Origin: Pseudohongiella sp.
Lineage (GTDB): Bacteria > Pseudomonadota > Gammaproteobacteria > Pseudomonadales > Pseudohongiellaceae
NCBI RefSeq assembly: GCF_011050365.1
Contig: NZ_DRFV01000010.1
Span: 124,001 to 188,000, forward strand
Length of the DNA stretch: 64,000 nt
Direction: 5' to 3'
Under the pieces are notes generated by a model. That model did no database searches and had not been told where the DNA came from. It saw nothing but the letters and a program-made list of their open reading frames with translations. Below, piece after piece: positions 1 to 9,649 of the stretch; position 1 is the stretch's first letter, and each line of letters starts with the position of its first letter. The translations under genes and the position numbers were made by a program.

Positions 1-2308
1 CCTCTTCCACAATGCCCACGTTAGGTGCGCGGAATGACTGCGAGAAGGAGCCACGCAGCAACAGGGTATCGGTCGGGCGCCAGCTCAGCGCCACCTTCGG
101 TGTCACTTCACTGCCGATATTACCGCCGTAATCCTCATAACGCAGCGCTATCTGGGTTTCCACATTCTCGATCAGCGGCAATGACAGCTCACCAAACACA
201 GCAGAGATGTTGCGGTCGTTGCTGTAATTGAAAATACACTCCGAACACTCGAAGTTGTTGCTGACATAATGCGTGGTATTGGGTTCACCGTTGGTACCCC
301 ATTCCAGAATGGCATTGGCCAGGCCCGGCTGGTTCATTGCCGGTGCAATGGACTTGTTGTTCTGCATACGGTACTGGGCACCCACTGCAAACTGGGCCAT
401 ACCACCACGCAGTTCCAGTAATTCACCGGACACAACGGCGTCGATGACACCCAGCTTGTTACGCTTGTCGGCACGTTTCACCGTTGGCGCCATCCACGCC
501 ATCAGCTCATCGCTGTTGGCCAGATCCGGGTTGGTCATTTGTGTCAGGAAGGGGTTGTAGAACTCACACCCGTCCTGGCCCTGGTTGTTACTGGTTAAAG
601 CCAGAGACAGACTTTCGCGGGTAGTGAACACAAAACCCGGGAAGAACGTTTGGGTATACCCTTTATAATAGGCCTGATTACTCACGTTCCACATCGTGGG
701 AAGAGCACCACCAAAGGGGCCCGGCTCATCACGGAAGTTGAAATCGCTGATGCCGTTGGGCGTACAGTTAGCACCACCCAGGCCATTTACCGCCAGTTCT
801 GCGCGGTCGCGCTGGAAAGTCTGGTATTCCTGCTCAAAGCTGGTACCACTCCAGGAGTAACCCACGTCATAGTTGAAACGGCGATCGTTAAAGGCATAGA
901 ACTCGCCTTTAACACCGGCCTGCACACCCAGGGTTGCCGACTCGGTGATGTTGGTGTTGCCACCCATCCGCGGTGTGTTGGAATCCTGCACACTGGCATA
1001 AAACGGCACATTCATACCGCCATTGGCCAGCGTATTGGGCGCATTGGGAATACTGGTCGGGCGCGTCAGCCCGGCTTTGCCAGCGTAATACCCCAGCTCT
1101 GCAGTCATGCCGATGCCGTACCCGCCAAAGGCAGGATTACCCGCATGCGAACCAGGCGCAGCCAGGAACACAGTAGGACCACGTGAACCGTGGGCACCTG
1201 AGTCAGAGCGCTCGATTGTGGTATCGGAATACTGGAAGAACGAATAGAACTCGGCATTTTCGTTAAACGTGTGATTAAACGCACCGGCGATGCTGTCACG
1301 CTCCATGCCCACGCTCATGAAATTCCACTCTTCAGTGAATTCACGGCAGGTGCCACTGTTGGCGCCACGATTATCGGTACGGGTACCCGTAAAGAACGGA
1401 CGACCATCGGCAGCGGTCAGGTCATCACACAAGGGATCCGTCAAAACTGTGTTAGCGGTACCACCCTCAGCGATGTTGCGCTGGGTAATGTCGGTATTGA
1501 TATAAGCCTGGTTAATTCGCGAACCAAAGGCCGGGTTGGCCATGGTGGCGCTGATATTGCCGGCAATGCCGCCAACAACACCGGTGTATTGCGCGTTCTC
1601 ATCGTAGAAATTGCCGAACTCGACGGGAACGGGATCACGACGGAAGATTTCCCCTGACAGTACAAAATGGGTGTCGCCGCTGTCGTTGGCCCAGCCGTAG
1701 ATGACGCTGCCGGTTTTGTCCTGGCGGCTGGTGGCATTTTCCAGCGCCTGTACATCACCGTAAACTTCCAGACCTTCAAACTGGGTACGCATGATGACGT
1801 TGACCACGCCTGCCACGGCGTCTGAACCGTACAGTGCAGAACCGCCGTCAGTCAGCACTTCAACGCGCTCAACCATAACCAGCGGAATGGTGTTGATATC
1901 GACGAATTCGCCGCCGCTGCGGGTTACAGTTGCAGCAGATACCTGACGCTTGCCGTTGATCAGCGTCAGTGTGGAGTTCTCACCCAGGTTACGCAGGTTG
2001 ACGTTCGCGGTACCTGACAGTGCCTGGCCTTCGCCTGCACCTTCGTTGGTGAATGAACCGGAATTGATTTCGAGGTTTTTGATCACGTCCCAGATTTGGG
2101 CCGCGCCCTGGGCTTCTATTGACGCTCTGTCAACAGTGGTCACTGGAGATGGGGCGTCCAGAGGGCTGCCACGGATATAAGAACCGGTAACAACTACTTC
2201 TTCGACATCTACTTCAGAGTCCTGGGCAAATACTGGCAGACAGGCTGCACCTGACATCACACTGGTTAACACCAGAGTCTTATTTCGGAAACCAAGCCAT
2301 TTGGACAT
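1..2308 (-). CDS. TonB-dependent outer-membrane receptor (C-terminus beyond window)
   Basis: The minus-strand reading frame is open from an ATG at 2308 to the window edge (about 769 codons seen), so it is partial. It begins MSKWLG, followed by a hydrophobic signal peptide ending near VFAQ. Next come the EEVVVTGSYIRG segment typical of receptor N-termini, and a plug domain with NLRNLGENSTLTLINGKRQ and DGGSALYGSDAVAGVVNV. The visible barrel part ends in GSFSQSFRAPNV, a conserved mid-barrel motif. Such receptors import large or scarce ligands across the outer membrane using TonB/ExbBD energy; the substrate cannot be read here. It is a close paralogue of the complete gene immediately upstream (2731-6201), block for block, including a CSEC pair and GCEFYNPF. 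A purine-rich GGGGGAAG precedes the start. Family call is sure, substrate unknown. Confidence 0.93.
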   Translation of the reverse strand, partial: MSKWLGFRNKTLVLTSVMSGAACLPVFAQDSEVDVEEVVVTGSYIRGSPLDAPSPVTTVDRASIEAQGAAQIWDVIKNLEINSGSFTNEGAGEGQALSGTANVNLRNLGENSTLTLINGKRQVSAATVTRSGGEFVDINTIPLVMVERVEVLTDGGSALYGSDAVAGVVNVIMRTQFEGLEVYGDVQALENATSRQDKTGSVIYGWANDSGDTHFVLSGEIFRRDPVPVEFGNFYDENAQYTGVVGGIAGNISATMANPAFGSRINQAYINTDITQRNIAEGGTANTVLTDPLCDDLTAADGRPFFTGTRTDNRGANSGTCREFTEEWNFMSVGMERDSIAGAFNHTFNENAEFYSFFQYSDTTIERSDSGAHGSRGPTVFLAAPGSHAGNPAFGGYGIGMTAELGYYAGKAGLTRPTSIPNAPNTLANGGMNVPFYASVQDSNTPRMGGNTNITESATLGVQAGVKGEFYAFNDRRFNYDVGYSWSGTSFEQEYQTFQRDRAELAVNGLGGANCTPNGISDFNFRDEPGPFGGALPTMWNVSNQAYYKGYTQTFFPGFVFTTRESLSLALTSNNQGQDGCEFYNPFLTQMTNPDLANSDELMAWMAPTVKRADKRNKLGVIDAVVSGELLELRGGMAQFAVGAQYRMQNNKSIAPAMNQPGLANAILEWGTNGEPNTTHYVSNNFECSECIFNYSNDRNISAVFGELSLPLIENVETQIALRYEDYGGNIGSEVTPKVALSWRPTDTLLLRGSFSQSFRAPNVGIVEE

Positions 2309-2730
2309 GGGTCTTCCCCCGTGATTATTATTTTTGGAAACGTATGCACTGCTTAGATGCTATTTTTTATGTTTTACAACGCAAGCAACTCAATACTACT
2401 CTGGCCTCGCGTCCATACAGGTAGACCAGAACTACAGGGAATCGACACAAACTGTATCCAATTGAAACGGCCAATGCAACGGAAATTGAACCAGTTCACA
2501 CTTTTTATCGGGAACGGGCAACCAAACCGGCACGGCATCGCTGGAGCCAGCATAAATACTGGAAATAATTCACATTTACGAGATTGATAAAAGCCATGCG
2601 CGCCTATGAAATCATGCCGCAAAATTTCGCTTCGTCGCAAAAAGGTGCCGGGTGGTCGCCAGAATGACAAAAGCCCCGGGCCTGAATTCAGGCCCGGGGC
2701 TTATGTGCAGGCAAAACTTGCCGTCAGACA
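2309..2730. other. Intergenic stretch between the two receptor genes
   Basis: About 420 bases without a credible gene. The part next to 2308 is A/T-rich on the minus strand and should hold the promoter and leader of the downstream receptor, but I cannot name a convincing -35/-10 pair. The part next to 2730 holds the terminator of the upstream receptor (2669-2702). A 98-codon open frame on the minus strand here has no recognisable protein features. Confidence 0.6.
2669..2702 (-). terminator. Rho-independent terminator of the second receptor gene
   Basis: A perfect inverted repeat with 16-bp arms (2671-2702, arms AAGCCCCGGGCCTGAA and its complement, no unpaired loop bases required) starts 29 bases after the receptor stop at 2731. 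On the minus strand it runs into TTTT. The exact palindrome also centres on GAATTC. It should separate transcription of the two tandem receptor genes. Confidence 0.8.
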
Positions 2731-5700
2731 CTAGAACTGTAACAGAGCCCGGGCATACAGGCGGCGACCACGACCGTCAAACACCGTGGCATCATAGTTC
2801 AGCGCCCCGGCATAACGGAACGGCAGGGTTGCATTAAACGCATCCAGCGCCCCCACTGTAAAGATGCTGGTACCCAGACGGCTATCAGCCCATTCGTGGG
2901 TGTAGCTGTACTGCAGGTCAATGGAGTTGTAACTATCAACCTTGTCCCGCACCACCGAGCGCACATAATCATTACCGTTTTCAAAGGTATTGCGGTACGC
3001 CAGATCATCGTAAGACCCGATGAACCGGTTGATCAGGGTGATACTGTGGCTCAGGTCATGACTGGACCAGTTCAGGGTCAGATTGCCCTTTTTGTCCGGC
3101 AGCGAACGTACCAGAATGCCATCGCCAGTGGTGCCGGCGGCATCAAACACACCACTTTCCAGCAGCCCCAGCTCCAGACCCGGTACGTCTTTCAGTGTGT
3201 ACTGATTGACATAGGTAAAGTCCATGCTGGCACGGAATCGACCGATATCCATTTCCCAGCCATAACCGAGCTTCAGGTCAAAACCATCGGATATCACTTC
3301 GCCGGCATTGATCGTGGAGCTGACAATGGTCACCAGTGCACCTTCTGTGCTGCCCTGGGTGCGGACCACATTGGGTACCACGTACTCACGCGGATCAACC
3401 ACACAGTCCAGGCGGGAGCCTTCGATGACCTGACCTGCATCATTCTGCGACGCTTGCGGGTCGCTGCCCCATTGCGCTTCCAGCGCATTGGGATCACAGG
3501 CAACGTATGGCTGGGCGGCGTCATTGGCCAGCGACGAGTTCAACACATAGTTGGCCGGGTTTGTCGCTGCAGACGAAAACGCATCGAGTTCGCCGGAGAT
3601 CGATGAAATCGCCGGTTGCGGCATCACCCGGTCCTTGACCTCGAAGCGCCAGAAGTCAGTCGTCACGCTCAGGCCATCCAATACCCCATAGGGAGTCCAG
3701 ATAAACCCGGCACTGAAGGTGTTGGCTGACTCATTGCCAACATCAGGCGCAGGTGCACCCACACTGTAGGTCGTGTTGGGCTCAGCATTGGCATTGTTGA
3801 CAGCGGCCAGGCCGGCACGGACTGCCTGGTTACGCAGTGGATCGCGGAAAGTCACCTGGCCTGCTTCCAGACCTTCTTCTATCACAGCAAGATTGGGAGC
3901 CCGGAACGACTGCGAGAACGATCCGCGGAACAGCAATTCCTCGATGGGGCGCCAGCTGGCAGCAACTTTTGGCGTCAACTCGCCACCGATTGAACCGCCG
4001 TAATCCTCATAGCGCAGTGCAAATTGCGTCTCAACGTTATTCAGCAACGGCAACGAAAATTCAGAGAAAATCGCCCGCACGTTGCGATCGAGGTCATAGT
4101 TGAAGATACACTGCGAACACTCGTAGTTGTTGCTGATGTAGTGGGTCTCGTCGACCTGGCCGCTGGCATCCCAGCCCAGGATGGCATTTGGCAAGCCGGG
4201 GTCATTCAGGTAGGGCGCTATCGACTTGTTGTTTTGCTGGCGATACTGCACACCAAGCGCAAATTGCGACATACCACCGGCCATTTCAAACATTTCACCG
4301 GCAATAACGGCGTCAAACACTGCCAGTTGGTTGCGTTTGTCTGCCCTCAGCACTGTGGGGGTCATCCAGTCCAGCAAGGCCTGGGAGTTCCCCAGATCAG
4401 GGTTGGTCACCGAGGTCAGGAAGGGATTGTAGAATTCACATCCACCCTGCCCCTGGTTGTTACTGGTCAGGGCCAGTGACAGGCTTTCCCGTGTGGTATG
4501 GACAAAGCCGGGGAAGTATTCCTGGGTAAAGGTATCGCCGAGGAAATCCCAGAACGTGGGCAGCGCTGGTGAAACCGCACCGCGCGCACTTCGGAAATCA
4601 AAATCGCTGACACCATTGGGCGTACAGTTGGGACCACCCAGGCCATTCACGGCCAGCTCGGCGCGGTCACGCTGGAAGGTCTGATACTCCAGCTCAAAAC
4701 TGGTGCCGCTCCAGGAGACGCCCACATCGTAGTTAAACCGACGATCATTAAGCGCGTAAAAGTCACCTTTGATGCCAGCCTGAAGACCCATGGTCTCCGT
4801 GGTATTCATGTTGGTGTTGCCACCGCTGCGAGGGAAATTGCCGGTTTGCACGGTGCCGGACATGGGCACATTGGGCCCGCCATTGGCCAGTGCAATCGGT
4901 GCATTTGAAATATCACTCGCGGTAGGGCGACTCAGACCCACTGCCGGGGCAAAATAACCCAGCTCGGCGGTCTGACCAATCCCGTAACCACCCCAGGCCG
5001 GAACACCCGCGTGGGCACCAGGCTGCGCCAGGAAGAAACTTGGGCCGCGAGCGGTGACATAACCCGAATCGGAGCGCTCAATGTCGCTTTGCGACCATTG
5101 CGCAAATGAATAGAATTCGGCTGCCTCATTAAAACTATGGCTGAATGCCGCAGACAGACTGTCCCGCTCCATGCCAACTGTCAGCAGACGCCACTGCGCA
5201 TCGTCTTCGCGACAGCTGCTGCTGGGTTCGCCACGCTGGGCGGTGCGCGTGCCGGTAAACAGTGGAGAACCATCGGCCGAGGTCAACTGGGAACACAGGG
5301 GATCAGTGTAGCGCAGTGAGTTTGTGCCACCTTCAGCTACTGCCTGATCAATTGCAGCCTGATTGATGTAAGCCTGATTCAGACGTGCACCAAACGAGCT
5401 CTGATTGATCAGTGTGCCCAGGCCCCCGACCACACCGGTGAACTCGGAGCGCTCATCATAGAAACGCGCCGCCGTAATCGGCACCGGGTCGCGACGAAAA
5501 ATTTCTCCGGCCAGGACAAGGTTGGTGCTGCCGCTGTCGTTGGCCCAACCCCAGATAACGCTGCCGGTTTTATCAAAACGACTGCCGGCGCTCTCAATGT
5601 TCTGCACATCGCCGTAGACTTCCAGACCCTCAAAGTCGGTGCGCATGATGATATTAACGGCGCCGGCCACAGCGTCAGAGCCATACAAAGCCGAGCCGCC

Positions 5701-6201
5701 ATCAGTCAGCACCTCAACACGATCCACCATGACCAGGGGGATGGTGTTTATGTCAACAAACTCACCGCCAGACGGCGTGGTAGTGGCAGCAGCGACCTGG
5801 CGCTTGCCGTTGATCAACGTCAACGTCGAGTTCTCACCCAGATTGCGCAAATTGATATTGGCGGTACCGGACAGGTTGCCGAGAGCGGCATTGCTGCCAT
5901 CGGCGCCTTCATTGGAAATGGAGCCAGAATTGATTTCCAGGTTTTTAATCACGTCCCAGATTTGTGACGCGCCCTGGGCTTCCATTGATGCTCTGTCAAC
6001 TGACTGCACCGGCGACGGCGCATCCAGCGGGCTACCTCGCAGATAGGAGCCGGTGACCACAACTTCTTCCACTTCTGACTGTGGCGCTGCCTGATCACTG
6101 TTTTGCGCACTCTGCTGCGCGTACAGGGGCAAACAGGCAACGCTTGATATGACGCCTGTCATAACACGCGCTTTAGTAAAACTTCCAAGCCATTTGGACA
6201 T
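2731..6201 (-). CDS. TonB-dependent outer-membrane receptor, complete (1156 aa)
   Basis: The start is set at the ATG at 6201 (MSKWLG), matching the paralogue downstream. The GTG 12 bases further upstream lies inside the ribosome binding site (AGTGAGG, 6 bases from the ATG). A signal peptide ends near LYAQ. The EEVVVTGSYLRG segment, plug motifs (LINGKRQV, DGGSALYGSDAVAG) and a long 22-strand-type barrel follow, ending in the typical terminal aromatic ARALLQF. GSFSQSFRAPNL marks the barrel middle. At about 1150 residues it is longer than siderophore receptors and resembles the large receptors for oligosaccharide or peptide substrates in marine gammaproteobacteria; that size argument is inference. 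A CSQC pair and several other cysteines are shared with the paralogue and suggest disulfides in extracellular loops. Terminator follows at 2669-2702. Confidence 0.95.
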   Translation of the reverse strand: MSKWLGSFTKARVMTGVISSVACLPLYAQQSAQNSDQAAPQSEVEEVVVTGSYLRGSPLDAPSPVQSVDRASMEAQGASQIWDVIKNLEINSGSISNEGADGSNAALGNLSGTANINLRNLGENSTLTLINGKRQVAAATTTPSGGEFVDINTIPLVMVDRVEVLTDGGSALYGSDAVAGAVNIIMRTDFEGLEVYGDVQNIESAGSRFDKTGSVIWGWANDSGSTNLVLAGEIFRRDPVPITAARFYDERSEFTGVVGGLGTLINQSSFGARLNQAYINQAAIDQAVAEGGTNSLRYTDPLCSQLTSADGSPLFTGTRTAQRGEPSSSCREDDAQWRLLTVGMERDSLSAAFSHSFNEAAEFYSFAQWSQSDIERSDSGYVTARGPSFFLAQPGAHAGVPAWGGYGIGQTAELGYFAPAVGLSRPTASDISNAPIALANGGPNVPMSGTVQTGNFPRSGGNTNMNTTETMGLQAGIKGDFYALNDRRFNYDVGVSWSGTSFELEYQTFQRDRAELAVNGLGGPNCTPNGVSDFDFRSARGAVSPALPTFWDFLGDTFTQEYFPGFVHTTRESLSLALTSNNQGQGGCEFYNPFLTSVTNPDLGNSQALLDWMTPTVLRADKRNQLAVFDAVIAGEMFEMAGGMSQFALGVQYRQQNNKSIAPYLNDPGLPNAILGWDASGQVDETHYISNNYECSQCIFNYDLDRNVRAIFSEFSLPLLNNVETQFALRYEDYGGSIGGELTPKVAASWRPIEELLFRGSFSQSFRAPNLAVIEEGLEAGQVTFRDPLRNQAVRAGLAAVNNANAEPNTTYSVGAPAPDVGNESANTFSAGFIWTPYGVLDGLSVTTDFWRFEVKDRVMPQPAISSISGELDAFSSAATNPANYVLNSSLANDAAQPYVACDPNALEAQWGSDPQASQNDAGQVIEGSRLDCVVDPREYVVPNVVRTQGSTEGALVTIVSSTINAGEVISDGFDLKLGYGWEMDIGRFRASMDFTYVNQYTLKDVPGLELGLLESGVFDAAGTTGDGILVRSLPDKKGNLTLNWSSHDLSHSITLINRFIGSYDDLAYRNTFENGNDYVRSVVRDKVDSYNSIDLQYSYTHEWADSRLGTSIFTVGALDAFNATLPFRYAGALNYDATVFDGRGRRLYARALLQF

Positions 6202-6546
6202 GCAAAACCTCACTTAATTTTTCTTATGTAAAATGCCAAAATACGGTTACATGTTGCTTATTTTTCCAACCAGTCATGACTACTTCGTGTGTCCGGCCAG
6301 CAACGGGCAGAATAAGACACACGGGACCTCTATGAAAAGCGGGTAAACCATAGCCAATAGACCATGGCATTGCAAACCAAATAACGCTGCCCAGACTCGC
6401 CTCAACGGTTATTAAAAAAGCATATGCGGCATATCATCCCGGCTAATGGCGACACGCTGCCGCAGCGGCAATACCCATGCCGGTGCTACCAATCTGTTAT
6501 AGTGCGCGCTACACCAAATCAAATGATCACGGGCGTCTCCATCCTC
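6202..6546. other. Divergent intergenic region, receptor gene / DUF945-like gene
   Basis: About 345 bases. It must contain the receptor promoter (minus strand) and the promoter of the DUF945-like gene (plus strand). The plus-strand frame stays open back to 6424 but the upstream codons lack protein character and lie before the extended -10 element at 6495-6503, so they are treated as non-coding. Confidence 0.5.
6495..6503 (+). promoter_or_regulatory. Extended -10 element for the DUF945-like gene
   Basis: TGTTATAGT fits the extended -10 pattern TGnTATAAT with one mismatch in the hexamer. No good -35 lies 17 bases upstream, which extended -10 promoters tolerate. A transcript from about 6510 would exclude the upstream ATG at 6424 and favours the start at 6547. 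Confidence 0.4.
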
Positions 6547-7284
6547 ATGTTGAAAAAGCTGGTCACCTTGACACTGATTCTGGTGCTGGTCCCCGTGCTG
6601 TTGGTCACCACGGTGATACCGGCGCTGATCGGCGTTGTCATCCGCCCTCCGTTGCTGCAGGCACTGGAGCGGGCGCAGGCGCTCAACGTCGAGATAACCA
6701 GCGTCCGCGCGGGCTGGTTCAGCAGTGATATTCATGTCAGCGCGGAAAGCAGCATTTTTTCGCCCGATGGCCTGTCATCGGTAACCCGGCAGGCGATTTT
6801 GCATCTGAACCATGGCCCCATCATGTGGCATCTGTACGACACAATGTTTGCAGTGGCAGATATCCGCCTGCTGCCGGCGTCACCCGGACTCGAACCCGTG
6901 ACGACGGACGCGGACCTGAGCAATTTTTCCGGTGCCGGCCTGCTTCGTCTCGATGGTCAGGGAATGCTGCGCTTTGATGCGATAACCGGCTTCACTGCCT
7001 TTGCCGGTGATCATTGGCTGGAAACCCGCGCCAGCTGGCCCGCCAGCAGTTCATGGCAGGGCTGGCAAGCCGTTTTGCGGGACATGCAGCTGACGTTATC
7101 GATTGACGCCAATGCCACTGCCCTGCGGCAAAGTCCCGCCGCGGAGGCGCTTGCCGTCTACCAGCGGCAAGGCTGGACCCGCATCAGCAACGGCCGCGCG
7201 CGCACGGCAATCCATGTGCAGGACGAACTGCTGGACATCAACGGCATCATGATACCCATGGGTTTGTTTCTAGACAGCCAATAA
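6547..7284 (+). CDS. DUF945/YdgA-like membrane-anchored protein
   Basis: Starting at the ATG at 6547 the protein has 245 residues and opens with MLKKLVTLTLILVLVPVLL, one N-terminal membrane anchor that leaves the rest in the periplasm. The following segment (PALIGVVIRPPLLQAL, SVRAGWFSSDIHV) resembles the start of DUF945/YdgA-family proteins, where a Gly-Trp-Phe-Ser motif follows the anchor. The body is a β-rich stretch without visible catalytic residues. The family usually has about 400-500 residues, so this member is short. Function is unknown. The in-frame ATG at 6523 is an alternative start; neither has a strong ribosome binding site. Confidence 0.7.
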   Translation: MLKKLVTLTLILVLVPVLLVTTVIPALIGVVIRPPLLQALERAQALNVEITSVRAGWFSSDIHVSAESSIFSPDGLSSVTRQAILHLNHGPIMWHLYDTMFAVADIRLLPASPGLEPVTTDADLSNFSGAGLLRLDGQGMLRFDAITGFTAFAGDHWLETRASWPASSSWQGWQAVLRDMQLTLSIDANATALRQSPAAEALAVYQRQGWTRISNGRARTAIHVQDELLDINGIMIPMGLFLDSQ

Positions 7285-7362
7285 ATGCTGTAGAATAGCG
7301 TCCGACTCCCAATTTACACCCAATTTCCAAGCACCGGCCCGCCGCCGGAAGGCCCTCGCCTG

Positions 7363-9579
7363 ATGCCAACACCTGCCCAGCCTTCATCCACAGACACCAA
7401 AGCCCGCTCACGACCGGAGACCGGACCTGACAGCAAACAGGCTATCAAGCCCAAGCACCTGTTCTCCTATCAACCCTATTGGGCGGAATGTTTTGGCACC
7501 GCGCCTTACCTGCCCATGTCCCGCGCAGAAATGGATGACCTGGGCTGGGATAGCTGTGACATCATCATTGTCACTGCCGACGCTTATGTCGATCACCCCA
7601 GCTTTGGCATGGCTGTGATCGGCCGCCTGCTGGAGGCACAGGGGTTTCGGGTTGGCATTATTGCGCAACCGGCATGGGACAGCGCGGAACCATTCAAGGC
7701 GCTGGGTGAGCCGAACCTGTTTTTTGGTGTCACCGGCGGCAATATGGATTCGCTGATCAATCGCTATACGGCGGATCTGCGCATACGCAACGACGATGCC
7801 TATACGCCCAATGCCGAGGCTGGCAAGCGCCCTGACCGTTCCGTGATTGTGTACAGCCAGCGCTGTCGCGAGGCCTATCACAAGACCCCGATTGTCATTG
7901 GTGGCATTGAGGCCAGTCTGCGCCGTATTGCCCAGTATGACTACTGGAGCGATCAGGTGCGCAAATCAGTACTGATCGACGCCAATGCCGACATTCTGCT
8001 GTATGGCAATGCCGAACGCGCGCTGGTTGAGATCGCCCACGGCGTTGCCAACGGCCGCACCATCAAGGAGCTTAGCGATTTGCGCGGCACCGCCGTGCTG
8101 CGACGCGAAGCACCGCCGGGCTGGACCGAAATCGACTCTACCCGCATCGACTGGCCGGGGCGCATTGATGACATCCCCAATCCCTACGATGTGCCGCATG
8201 ATCAGATTACCGAGCCCGATGCTCGCAAGATCAGGGAAGCGACCGAGGCCAAAGAGGCTAAAACAGATGATGATGTGGCACCTGTGCGCATTATCCCGTT
8301 GCCGCTGCAGCGCAAATATGACACAGATCCGGACAAGACCTATATCCGTCTGCCGTCCTACAACAAGGTGAAAAACGATCCGGCGCTGTATGCCCATGCC
8401 TCGCGGGTACTGCACCAGGAAGCCAATCCTTACAACGCCAAGACCCTGGTGCAGAAACACGACACACTGGATATCTGGGTCAATCCGCCGCCCATTCCGC
8501 TGGAAACGGATGAGCTGGACGGCGTCTTTGATCTGTCCTACCAGCGCCGCCCGCACCCGTCCTACGGAGATGCGCGCATTCCGGCCTATGACATGATCAA
8601 GACCTCGGTCAACATCATGCGCGGCTGCTTTGGCGGCTGCACTTTCTGTTCCATCACCGAACACGAAGGTCGTATCATCCAGAGCCGCTCGGAAGAATCG
8701 ATTCTGAAAGAGATAGAGAAGATTCGCGACATGGTACCCGGCTTTACCGGTACCATTTCTGACCTGGGCGGCCCCACCGCCAACATGTATAAACTGAACT
8801 GCAAGTCGCATGACATCCAGAAAAATTGCAAGCGCCTGTCATGCGTGTACCCGACCATCTGTCAGCATCTGGAAACCGACCACAAACCCACCACCCAGCT
8901 CTATCGCAAAGCGCGCGCAATTCCGGGCGTCAAGCGCGTAGCCATTGCGTCGGGTCTGCGTTATGACCTGGCGTTAAAAGATCCGGAGTATGTGGAAGAA
9001 CTGGTGACGCACCACGTTGGCGGCTACCTGAAGATTGCGCCGGAACACAGCGAAGACAAAACGCTGTCCAAAATGATGAAACCGAGCATCAGTTCCTACG
9101 ATCAATTCAAGAACATGTTTGATCACTTCTCGGCCAAGGCGGGCAAGAAGCAATATCTGATTCCCTACTTTATTGCCGCGCATCCGGGCTCGGATAATGA
9201 AGACATGATGAACCTGGGACTATGGCTGAAGAAACACAAATTCAAACCGGATCAGGTGCAGACGTTTTATCCGTCCCCGATGGCGCTGGCCACAGCCATG
9301 TATTATTCGGGCAAGAATCCGCTGAAAAAAGTGACCTACAAAAGTGAAGCGGTAGGCAGTATCAAGAACATCGAGGATCGTCGTGTGCAGAAGGCCTTTC
9401 TGCGTTATCACGATGAGAAGAACTGGCCGATCCTGCGCACTACATTGCGTAAAATGGGCCGCGCCGATCTGATCGGTGATGCGCTTCATCAACTGGTGCC
9501 CGACGACAAACCCGGCCGTGCCTCGCGCCCGTCCAAGGCGCGAAGAAGCGCCCGGCCGAAACGCACCAGAAGCCTCTGA
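7363..9579 (+). CDS. ygiQ: YgiQ family radical SAM protein (UPF0313)
   Basis: 738 residues, the usual length for YgiQ. The N-terminal half is an α/β cobalamin-binding-like domain. The radical SAM core carries CFGGCTFC (C422, C426, C429), the CX3CX2C set that binds the catalytic 4Fe-4S cluster, followed by the family signature [22 protein letters not shown] and [14 protein letters not shown] are further conserved YgiQ blocks. The C-terminus is basic ([10 protein letters not shown]-like), typical of the family. The reaction is not known. The upstream gene ends 78 bases before; tex is convergent. Confidence 0.95.
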   Translation: MPTPAQPSSTDTKARSRPETGPDSKQAIKPKHLFSYQPYWAECFGTAPYLPMSRAEMDDLGWDSCDIIIVTADAYVDHPSFGMAVIGRLLEAQGFRVGIIAQPAWDSAEPFKALGEPNLFFGVTGGNMDSLINRYTADLRIRNDDAYTPNAEAGKRPDRSVIVYSQRCREAYHKTPIVIGGIEASLRRIAQYDYWSDQVRKSVLIDANADILLYGNAERALVEIAHGVANGRTIKELSDLRGTAVLRREAPPGWTEIDSTRIDWPGRIDDIPNPYDVPHDQITEPDARKIREATEAKEAKTDDDVAPVRIIPLPLQRKYDTDPDKTYIRLPSYNKVKNDPALYAHASRVLHQEANPYNAKTLVQKHDTLDIWVNPPPIPLETDELDGVFDLSYQRRPHPSYGDARIPAYDMIKTSVNIMRGCFGGCTFCSITEHEGRIIQSRSEESILKEIEKIRDMVPGFTGTISDLGGPTANMYKLNCKSHDIQKNCKRLSCVYPTICQHLETDHKPTTQLYRKARAIPGVKRVAIASGLRYDLALKDPEYVEELVTHHVGGYLKIAPEHSEDKTLSKMMKPSISSYDQFKNMFDHFSAKAGKKQYLIPYFIAAHPGSDNEDMMNLGLWLKKHKFKPDQVQTFYPSPMALATAMYYSGKNPLKKVTYKSEAVGSIKNIEDRRVQKAFLRYHDEKNWPILRTTLRKMGRADLIGDALHQLVPDDKPGRASRPSKARRSARPKRTRSL

Positions 9580-9649
9580 GGACAAGCTGACAAACACTGA
9601 AAACGACTTCGACGCAGGCAGTGCGAAGCAATACCCACGATGATAGTTT

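Noticed and set aside
2374-2670. 98-codon frame in the receptor intergenic region
   Set aside because: Composition and hydropathy are not protein-like; no ribosome binding site; the region should hold a promoter.
6424-6546. Upstream in-frame codons of the DUF945-like gene
   Set aside because: They precede a candidate extended -10 element and lack protein character; the membrane anchor begins at 6547.
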